Below are positions 27,383-33,842 of a stretch of 64,000 nucleotides of DNA, in pieces. The DNA is from Romboutsia_E sp900604535. GTDB taxonomy: Bacteria; Bacillota; Clostridia; Peptostreptococcales; Peptostreptococcaceae. Location of the stretch: positions 131,968 to 195,967 of the forward strand of contig NZ_UWOT01000006.1 of the NCBI RefSeq assembly GCF_900604535.1, read 5' to 3'. Position 1 is the stretch's first letter, and each line of letters opens with the position of its first letter. The translations under genes were made by a program, and so were the position numbers. The notes below the pieces were generated by a model. The model did not search any database and was not told the DNA's origin. It saw nothing but the letters and a program-made list of their open reading frames with translations.

Positions 27383-27631
27383 CTATTTTTCTATTTGCTT
27401 TGATAAATTTTCATTGATTTTATATAATAACTCTAACATTTCTCCAAACCCATATATTATTAATGCAGTTATAATAGAGCCACTTATTATAAATACATAC
27501 TTTAATATTAATTCAAAGTTTTTTGATGTTAGCATCCATCTTAAATCCATTGAAAATGTATAAAGTCCAAGTATAACTCCTACAAATCCAATTATAATTG
27601 ATACTACTTTAAGAATTTTATCTATTTTCAT
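27383..27631 (-). CDS. Small two-span membrane protein
   Basis: 82 residues with hydrophobic stretches at about 7-27 (LKVVSIIIGFVGVILGLYTFS) and 42-63, and a charged C-terminus (INENLSKQIEK). AAGGAG lies nine bases before ATG. Function unknown; size and neighbourhood (endolysin remnant) allow a holin-like or prophage origin. Confidence 0.55.
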   Translation of the reverse strand: MKIDKILKVVSIIIGFVGVILGLYTFSMDLRWMLTSKNFELILKYVFIISGSIITALIIYGFGEMLELLYKINENLSKQIEK

Positions 27632-27939
27632 AAAAAATGTCTCCTTTTCTTTTAGTAAAAGGTAAAAGATGGTTAATACTCATTTTAGAGTCCTAAAAAC
27701 GAGTATTAACTATACAAGGATATTTTACCAATTATTTCTAATATTTTGAGTTATTTATTGATGACTAATGTATCTTAAAAATTCTTCAACAACATATGAA
27801 ACAATTTATGATCTGAAAATTAAAATAATTTAAGTTTATATAAGTGCACACTTTACAACTTGGATTATTTAATTTTGATTAACGTTGTAAATATACAAAA
27901 TAAGATTATATCATTATAGGTTAATAAGATATTTTGTAA
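27632..27939. other. Gap with one inverted repeat
   Basis: GTTAATACTC (27673-27682) and GAGTATTAAC form a 10-bp inverted repeat with a 19-nt loop upstream of the small membrane protein gene. No gene seen in the rest. Confidence 0.4.
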
Positions 27940-28929
27940 TTACTTAAAATCTGGTTCTGTTATAGTAATGACACCTGTTTGATGGCTACTTTTAGAGAAT
28001 TGTACTGTTTGGCTTAGTTTAACTATTAAATTACCTTTTTTATTGGTAACAGTTATACCCGGTTTTACATTAAGCTCCCTAGATGGATATATTCCTTTAT
28101 TAATAAATTCCCATCTGCCATATTTGCTTCCTTGTCTTGAATGATCAACAAATCCAAATCCTTTTATACTAAAAGACCAACTTTTAGGATTTGATAAACC
28201 TCCAAGACTAACACTTAATTTATCTCCATTAGTTTGAGCTCTTGGACCCCAGTCATGTAATATTTGGGTAGATTGATTTACATCCATTCTAACTACATGA
28301 TTTTTTATTTCTCTATTTGAACGAGATAATAGCTGAGATGATTCTTCTACAGACCAAATTGATTGTGTATTTGAACTAGCACGATCCCTCTTCATAAGCA
28401 CTGAAGTAGATAGACTTCCCTGTTGTTGCTTCGCTCCATTGATTGTAGCATAAAAATCCCATTTAAAACCTTCTGAATACATTCCATCTCCAGTAAGAGC
28501 TCTTGTTGTATTTCTTACATTGAATTCTTCTTTTTGTATTTTAGATATTGTATCGTTTATGTTTACCTCATCTGTATCAGCCATATGATAAGTGTATATA
28601 TTTTGTCCATTTTCATTATCTAGTGATACTGCGAAAAGCTCATTACCCTGCTTATCTTCAAATAAGTTTGTCTCTATTGGTTTTCCATCATTATGAAAAA
28701 TTATATTCTCATTACTTTTTGCATTAATTATATTTAGAGAATCACCTTTGTATTCAATGCTTGATATAGGTGTTTCTTTAGATAAGACTTCGTTTTTATC
28801 TGTATATACCTGCAAGTTATCAACTTTAACCTCCTTATAGCCATCTGCATATGCATTTAGTGTACTTAAGTTCCCTAATAGTAAGCTACCTATTATAGCT
28901 CCGCAATAAATTTTTTTACTAAATTTCAT
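27940..28929 (-). CDS. Secreted protein of unknown family under a VirR-like promoter
   Basis: 329 residues, intact. Signal peptide MKFSKKIYCGAIIGSLLLGN ending near NAYADG. The first ~130 mature residues resemble a pro-region (SNENIIFHNDGKPIETNLFE); the rest is beta-rich (EGFKWDFYATINGAKQQQG, SWSFSIKGFGFVDHSRQGSK), closing with QTGVITITEPDFK. AAGGAG precedes the ATG. The regulatory double box upstream is typical of clostridial toxin and exoenzyme genes. I do not recognise a toxin fold; an extracellular effector is inference only. Confidence 0.7.
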   Translation of the reverse strand: MKFSKKIYCGAIIGSLLLGNLSTLNAYADGYKEVKVDNLQVYTDKNEVLSKETPISSIEYKGDSLNIINAKSNENIIFHNDGKPIETNLFEDKQGNELFAVSLDNENGQNIYTYHMADTDEVNINDTISKIQKEEFNVRNTTRALTGDGMYSEGFKWDFYATINGAKQQQGSLSTSVLMKRDRASSNTQSIWSVEESSQLLSRSNREIKNHVVRMDVNQSTQILHDWGPRAQTNGDKLSVSLGGLSNPKSWSFSIKGFGFVDHSRQGSKYGRWEFINKGIYPSRELNVKPGITVTNKKGNLIVKLSQTVQFSKSSHQTGVITITEPDFK

Positions 28930-29010
28930 TCTAAATTCTCCTTTATTTTTTTGTTTTTATAATGATTCCCCCTAAAAATTATTAGTAGCAATTACCAGAC
29001 TTCTTTTAAA

Positions 29011-29078
29011 AAGATATTATGAAAAGCTGAATTTGTAAATGGTTTTAACGTAATTGGTCGTTAAGTATGTAAAAATGG
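29011..29078 (-). promoter_or_regulatory. VirR/LytTR-like double box with promoter (copy B)
   Basis: On the minus strand CCATTTTTACAT (from 29078) and CCAATTACGTTA (from 29057) are 21 bp apart, followed by TTTACA (-35, 29039-29034), 17 bp and TATCTT (-10, 29016-29011). Boxes, spacing and flanks match copy A at 25935. It drives the 329-residue secreted protein. Confidence 0.65.
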
Positions 29079-29145
29079 AATATTTTGTAGAAATTATAAA
29101 GCTACCAATTATATATTTTTTAGGAAAAGATAGTATATAAAATAC

Positions 29146-29396
29146 ATGTGCTCATTTGAAGTATTATTATTTGCAGAAGTAACTCAAAAATATAATCTAA
29201 AAGACTCTACTTTTAGAAAAGCTATTGCAACAGGCGAATTATTGGAAAATATTGATTGTAAAGAATTTGGTTGTGATTAGATTGTAAAAGAGTTAGTAAT
29301 GGTAAGAAAACATCGAAAAGTAAATTTCGATATAATAAAAAGCACTCTATTAAAGAGTGCTTTTTCACGATTACAATCTTTTGAAAGATTCTAAGA
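29146..29396 (+). pseudogene. HTH-domain protein gene with a nonsense codon
   Basis: ATG 29146 reads MCSFEVLLFAEVTQKYNLKD, STFRKAIATGELLENIDCKE, FGCD, then TAG at 29278-29280, then in frame IVKELVMVRKHRKVNFDII. Related small HTH proteins of plasmids and phages have DWI at this point, so TGG to TAG is the likely lesion. The downstream frame then runs into the first terminator-RNA repeat. No clear ribosome-binding site. Confidence 0.55.
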
Positions 29397-29519
29397 GGTA
29401 GAGTCACAAACCCTACTTATAGATTCTTTATCAATAACAAAGGGTTTGGAATATTATAGCATATTTAACTTGAATTTGTATACCATATTTGTATTTTTTT
29501 TAAACATAAAAATACAAAT
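29334..29519. repeat. First copy of a ~190-bp duplicated cassette
   Basis: It contains, left to right: a hairpin terminator (AAAAAGCACTCT with AGAGTGCTTTTT, 29337-29365), a conserved block CTAAGAGGTAGAGTCACAAA, a minus-strand -10-like TATAAT near 29457, and the inverted pair ATTTGTATTTTT / AAAAATACAAAT at its right end. The second copy begins 315 bp later. Read on the minus strand the cassette could express a ~110-nt RNA with its own terminator. Confidence 0.75.
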
Positions 29520-29522
29520 GAT

Positions 29523-29606
29523 ATGAAAGAAGTTAATAATTTAAAATTAGAGTTAAAATTCTTAAATGAACAAACAGATTTATATACTAATCAATCTAAA
29601 ATTTAA
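29523..29606 (+). CDS. 27-codon fragment between the duplicated cassettes
   Basis: ATG 29523 encodes MKEVNNLKLELKFLNEQTDL plus seven residues, directly followed by a GC-rich terminator. It looks like the last codons of a larger gene, probably a remnant. No ribosome-binding site. Confidence 0.25.
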   Translation: MKEVNNLKLELKFLNEQTDLYTNQSKI

Positions 29607-29634
29607 AAAAGTGTCCCCGGGGGACACTTTTTTT
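29605..29634 (+). terminator. GC-rich terminator
   Basis: A6, then GTGTCCCC and GGGGACAC around one base, then T7. This is the most GC-rich local sequence in the area. Confidence 0.9.
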
Positions 29635-29648
29635 ATAGAAATAAATAA

Positions 29649-29839
29649 AATAAAAAGCACTCTATTAAAGAGTGCTTTTTCACGATTACAATCTTTTGAA
29701 AGATTCTAAGAGGTAGAGTCACAAACCCTACTTATAGACTCTTTAGCGATAAACAAAGGGTATGATATATTATAGCATATTTAATTTTAATTTGTATATC
29801 ATATTTGTATTTTTTTAAAAAAAACATAAAAATACAAAT
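29649..29839. repeat. Second copy of the ~190-bp duplicated cassette
   Basis: Nearly the same as 29334-29519, including hairpin, CTAAGAGGTAGAGTCACAAA block and inverted pair. Its right-hand arm, from 29818, already belongs to the direct repeat that bounds the phage-plasmid. Confidence 0.75.
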
Positions 29840-29972
29840 AACATAAAATTTATTATTTTATGTCGATATTGAAATTTAAACATTATATATGATTTTAGAA
29901 CTGACATTACCAGTACATAACGATATCAACAGGGTTACTAACATAAATTAGCAAGTTATCAACATATTACTT
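29818..29972. repeat. Left copy of the bounding direct repeat (at least 155 bp)
   Basis: Identical base for base to 63846-64000; the right copy is cut by the window end, so the true length is unknown. It starts AAAAAAACATAAAAATAC, inside the centre of the second cassette's inverted repeat. Confidence 0.95.
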
Positions 29973-29986
29973 GTAATTATCAACAA
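29924..29986. promoter_or_regulatory. Cluster of DnaA-box-like nonamers
   Basis: ATATCAACA (near 29924) and two copies of TTATCAACA (near 29956 and 29978) lie within 63 bp; the first two are within the bounding repeat. They resemble the DnaA box TTATNCACA. A role in replication origin function is possible but unproven. Confidence 0.4.
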
Positions 29987-29992
29987 TAAAAA

Positions 29993-30028
29993 TAAAAGGT
30001 AGCCAAGTTGGGAATGGCTACCTTTTTA
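29993..30028. terminator. Terminator at the end of the late operon
   Basis: AAAGGTAGCCA pairs with TGGCTACCTTT around an 8-nt loop, with A and T runs on both sides. It stops leftward late transcription beyond the lysis genes. Confidence 0.85.
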
Positions 30029-30200
30029 TGTTAGTTAAGCACTAATAAAGCTCTTACAATTCACCTCATGTAAGTTTGGGTCGATAAGTTCTCGAAGGAT
30101 TAAATCCCTTTTTTATATTATATCATTGATATTTATTTTTCATCAGATACGTTTAAATAAAAGTAAAAAGCCTTTATTTTTCCTTGTATGTATATTGTAT

Positions 30201-31007
30201 CTATTTATATTTTCTACCTTCATTTTTACCGTTATCTAAATAATGCTTTTCTGCAGATAGACTTGAATTATTATTTACTGCTAACAATACATCTTCATAT
30301 GCGAATAAATAATCTATATCATTATTATATACTCTTCCTTCTTTAGCACCAAATTCTTTATAATGATCAAGTGGCTTAAATGTAGATTTATGCATACACT
30401 CAAGCAACACGTCCTTATATAATTTTAAATATGTTATTGGATTAAAATCACCAGGTAACTCTTGTATCGTTTTATTTGCTAAACCTTCTGCTATAAGCCT
30501 ACATATTTTATCAAAATTTTCTTGGTATACTCTAACATCATCTTTATCATCTACAAAGCACACTTCGATAAGTATTGCAGGATAAGAAGTATACTTAAGC
30601 CAATATAGATTTGGTTTATCATTTCTAGCCCCTGTACTTCTTTTTCTAAATAATTCATTTAACTTATTATTGACTCTTACTGCAAATATTTTGCCATTTT
30701 CACTTCGATAATAAGTTTCTGTTCCAGCTTGTTCATCATTTGCATCTTTGCTTCCTGCGTTAAAATGTATTTGTACGACGCAATCAAATTCACCTTTTGA
30801 GTTAGCTAATTTAACTTGATCATTAAGGTATGAAGAAGTTGTTGGCTTATCCAATTTTAAATATGTAGCATTTTGACCTAATTTATGTAAATAATCAACT
30901 ACTACTGGTCCAACTCTTCTAGTTTCTGTACTTTCATTTATAATTCCTACTGCTCCACTACCTAGATACCCATTATCTGAATGCCCTGCCATTATTAAAA
31001 AATTCAT
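30201..31007 (-). CDS. Phage endolysin, N-acetylmuramoyl-L-alanine amidase
   Basis: 268 residues. The N-terminal ~175 residues are an Amidase_3 domain: zinc ligands in MAGHSDNG and VQIHFNAGS, and the catalytic Glu in LIEVCFVDDKDDV. The C-terminal ~85 residues hold two similar motifs (FNPITYLKLYKDVL...HYKEFGAKEGRVYN and FAYEDVL...HYLDNGKNEGRKYK), a cell-wall-binding repeat seen in clostridial prophage lysins. It cleaves the peptide side chain from peptidoglycan at lysis. It lies 2 bp after the holin gene. Confidence 0.93.
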   Translation of the reverse strand: MNFLIMAGHSDNGYLGSGAVGIINESTETRRVGPVVVDYLHKLGQNATYLKLDKPTTSSYLNDQVKLANSKGEFDCVVQIHFNAGSKDANDEQAGTETYYRSENGKIFAVRVNNKLNELFRKRSTGARNDKPNLYWLKYTSYPAILIEVCFVDDKDDVRVYQENFDKICRLIAEGLANKTIQELPGDFNPITYLKLYKDVLLECMHKSTFKPLDHYKEFGAKEGRVYNNDIDYLFAYEDVLLAVNNNSSLSAEKHYLDNGKNEGRKYK

Positions 31008-31009
31008 AA

Positions 31010-31276
31010 TTACTCTACCTCCTTATTTAATACATTTAAACTATCATTTATACCTTTTGTTGTAGGATCTAAAATTGCATTATAAACACTTATAACAACT
31101 AATCCTAATACATATGGATTAGAAAAAGCACCTAGCAATAAATCACCAAGTGCTTTCCACGTTGTTAAATCTTGTACTGTTAAGTTTGCATAGGCTAATA
31201 TAGGAACTAATACACTCATTCCTAATTGTGCTACAAATAAAGGGTTCTTAAATCTTACTTTCCAGTTTATTTTCAT
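31010..31276 (-). CDS. Phage holin (phi LC3-like family)
   Basis: 88 residues. Two hydrophobic segments (NPLFVAQLGMSVLVPILAYA near 11-30 and NPYVLGLVVISVYNAILDPT near 53-72) with the family ending DPTTKGINDS. It forms the membrane lesion that releases the endolysin. It lies between the XhlA-like gene and the amidase. Confidence 0.9.
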   Translation of the reverse strand: MKINWKVRFKNPLFVAQLGMSVLVPILAYANLTVQDLTTWKALGDLLLGAFSNPYVLGLVVISVYNAILDPTTKGINDSLNVLNKEVE

Positions 31277-31289
31277 AAATTACCTTCCT

Positions 31290-31514
31290 TTAAAATTTTA
31301 TTAAAAGAGCAATAACAGAACTAATTAAAGCACCTGCTATTGCTCTCCATAACCATGTATTACTATTTTCTAAGTCAGATATTCTATTATTTGCTACTTT
31401 TATTTTTTCTTCTATAATTTCATTCTTCAATTCATGATTTTTATTTATATTCTCTAAGAGAACTTCAATTCTAATTAGACGTTCTCTAACTTCTTGTGAA
31501 GTGTCTTCAGCCAT
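31290..31514 (-). CDS. XhlA-like small membrane protein of the lysis cassette
   Basis: 74 residues from the ATG at 31514 (AAGGAGATTGTT upstream). A coiled-coil-like charged region (IRIEVLLENINKNHELKNEI) is followed by one membrane span near the C-terminus (LWRAIAGALISSVIALLIKF). This is the layout of haemolysin XhlA/BhlA proteins that cooperate with holins. Confidence 0.85.
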   Translation of the reverse strand: MAEDTSQEVRERLIRIEVLLENINKNHELKNEIIEEKIKVANNRISDLENSNTWLWRAIAGALISSVIALLIKF

Positions 31515-31570
31515 AACAATCTCCTTTATATACAATAAAAAAGAACTTAATTACTCACCTGTAACAAGTT

Positions 31571-33577
31571 CTACTTTTCTAATTTATTTAATATATCTTG
31601 TACTTCTTTTCTATATCTCGCAGGAACATCCTCTATTGTTTTAAGTCCTCTTATAACCATAGCTACGTACATATCTACCATTTTACTCATCGTCCTTTCG
31701 TTATTAATTACTTGTGGTATTGATTCTAATATAGGTTCTAACATCGTATACATTTCATCAGTCGCTAAAAGTGATATATTTATCAAATCATCTTGAACTT
31801 GATTTGTTTCTTGTAAACCATATACGTTAGGTATTCCATTAGTATAGCTAGCAGCCATAGACTGAACTGGAACTACACTCTTAACGCTTACAGTTGCATT
31901 ATTGGGTATTTCTAGTAATAACCTATCTGTATCTATTGTTTCATAATAAGGTTCTGCTAACTCTAGGATTAGATTATATTCAATGTTATTATCCCTCATA
32001 TATGTTTTTAGTTCATCAACTGTAGAACCATATTGTTTCGGCAACCATAGTGTTAGACCTCCATAAGGTTTAGTGCCATCCAGTCTGACATGAAATATAT
32101 CATCAGAATTGTTTTGAATATATGGTATTTTATCACAACATCCTTCACCATTTGGTTTAAACTTATAACCTGTCATTGCTAAACCATATTTATTATAATT
32201 AGGTAAATTATTATCATACATTCTTATATCATTGTTATGTGATAATAAATATCTACCCATCTTATGATAATGTTTTAGCTCACCATCAATGTAAACTATC
32301 TCATCACTTTTGTGTAGTGGTGAATTTAGATATATTGTTTTAGTTGAGTAATAATAAGGTTCGTGTGAACTTACTTGTGTTCCTTCCTCTATTTGAAGTT
32401 TATTTACCTTAACCGTATAAATTTTACTTTCCAATGGTACAATGTTACCTGTTGTTATAGTTATATATTTATAATTAGTTAAGTCTATAGTTGTATTAAA
32501 GTTAAATTCTTTACCTCCGTTTTTTTGAATCAAATAATTGTAGCTATCATTATGTGTATTTTTTGTATTTTCTATGTTGTGACATATTACTTTCAAATTA
32601 TATTTATTACTATCTAAAGTAAAGTCGCCACTTAAAATGTATTGTCCTTTAAAACTAGATACATCAACATTTTTGTATATTATTGAACCTTTACTAACAC
32701 CGCTTTGAGGTGATAATGAACCTGTTAAATCTAATGTTTGAGTAACATCTTGCAACCCTAATAAATTCTTACCATTTATCACAACTTCACATTTATACTT
32801 ACCTAAATTCTTTACACTTTCTTCACCGCTTTCAACCATTTCTTGTGTTACTTTACAGTTTTCAAAGGTAGACTGCATTTCTTCATTAACTAAAGTATTT
32901 CCAACTACTTTATCGATGGTAACAAGTCCTTCTTTACTACCCTCTAACTTTAAAGAATTTCCTTCACCCTCTATAGTTAACCTTCCATCTTTATTTTCAT
33001 TAAATAAACCTTGTATATATACATCTTGAACTTTGTTCTTCTCCTCAATATCAAGAAGCCTTGAATCTTGTTCCTCATTTTTACTTTCAACTTGATCTAT
33101 TCTATTCGTATTAGTGTTAAGTTCAGTTTGTATGATCTCAAGCCTACTATTATATTCTTCTTTAAATTCTTTAATTAATCTTTCATGCTTTGCAATAAAC
33201 CCCTCTACTTGTCCAGGTATTGTTGAGCCTTCTCCTATTTTAGAATCAATATTAAATAAGAAAGTAGCACTTGTTAGAATTCCATTAATATCTGATAACT
33301 CTAATTCTCCAAGTCCCTTTCCGCCTTCACTAATTATATTCTTATCTAAATCTATTTTTATTGCATTTTCTAATACACTTATATTACTTTCCTGTAAGAA
33401 AACTTCTTTACCTATACTTACATAAAGCTTACAAGTATTACCTGTAGGATTGAATATATTCCCTTCTAAGTAAGTTGAGATAGTAATTAAAGCATTATCA
33501 AACTGCTTTATATTGAACTTAGGGAGAATATCTTTATTAGAGAAGTCTAAATTAAATTTAATATTTCGCTTAGCCAT
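31571..33577 (-). CDS. Baseplate/tail fibre protein with BppU-like N-terminus
   Basis: 668 residues. The N-terminal ~120 residues resemble the upper baseplate protein domain (AKRNIKFNLDFSNKDI). A coiled-coil region follows near 135-185 (EEYNSRLEIIQTELNTNTNR), then a long receptor-binding part with carbohydrate-binding-like beta segments and a C-terminal helical end (RAPARYRKEVQDIL-like, seen as VPARYRKEVQDILNKLEK). Probable host-recognition structure. It precedes the lysis cassette. Confidence 0.75.
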   Translation of the reverse strand: MAKRNIKFNLDFSNKDILPKFNIKQFDNALITISTYLEGNIFNPTGNTCKLYVSIGKEVFLQESNISVLENAIKIDLDKNIISEGGKGLGELELSDINGILTSATFLFNIDSKIGEGSTIPGQVEGFIAKHERLIKEFKEEYNSRLEIIQTELNTNTNRIDQVESKNEEQDSRLLDIEEKNKVQDVYIQGLFNENKDGRLTIEGEGNSLKLEGSKEGLVTIDKVVGNTLVNEEMQSTFENCKVTQEMVESGEESVKNLGKYKCEVVINGKNLLGLQDVTQTLDLTGSLSPQSGVSKGSIIYKNVDVSSFKGQYILSGDFTLDSNKYNLKVICHNIENTKNTHNDSYNYLIQKNGGKEFNFNTTIDLTNYKYITITTGNIVPLESKIYTVKVNKLQIEEGTQVSSHEPYYYSTKTIYLNSPLHKSDEIVYIDGELKHYHKMGRYLLSHNNDIRMYDNNLPNYNKYGLAMTGYKFKPNGEGCCDKIPYIQNNSDDIFHVRLDGTKPYGGLTLWLPKQYGSTVDELKTYMRDNNIEYNLILELAEPYYETIDTDRLLLEIPNNATVSVKSVVPVQSMAASYTNGIPNVYGLQETNQVQDDLINISLLATDEMYTMLEPILESIPQVINNERTMSKMVDMYVAMVIRGLKTIEDVPARYRKEVQDILNKLEK

Positions 33578-33589
33578 TGAGTCACCTTC

Positions 33590-33829
33590 TTAAAATTTAA
33601 ATTCTTTTAACCTTAATGTTTTACTGCTTAAATCGACACAAAACATATCTTTATTATTAAGAATTTTATTATTATAATCTATTACTATAAAATCCCAAAT
33701 AACATCATAATCTTCTTTATTATCACCGAATAGATTCATATCTTGAATCCCTGTACAAAATGTCTGTATCTCTCCAGTTCTTTTAGAATAAAACAATGTC
33801 ATCTTATTTTTATATTCTTCTAACTTCAT
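33590..33829 (-). CDS. Phage hypothetical protein between tail genes
   Basis: 79 residues (MKLEEYKNKMTLFYSKRTGE), with two acidic/aromatic strands and no membrane segment. Small proteins in this position are common in clostridial siphoviruses, but function is unknown. Spaced 12-13 bp from both neighbours. Confidence 0.65.
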   Translation of the reverse strand: MKLEEYKNKMTLFYSKRTGEIQTFCTGIQDMNLFGDNKEDYDVIWDFIVIDYNNKILNNKDMFCVDLSSKTLRLKEFKF

Positions 33830-33842
33830 TTAATATCACTCC

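Noticed and set aside
29334..29839. CRISPR array
   Set aside because: Only two copies of ~190 bp with a terminator inside; no short repeats with spacers and no cas genes.
29800..29840. XerCD dif-like site
   Set aside because: The dyad has a central region of about 11-13 bp and does not resemble dif sequences; the common stretch is far longer than a Xer core.
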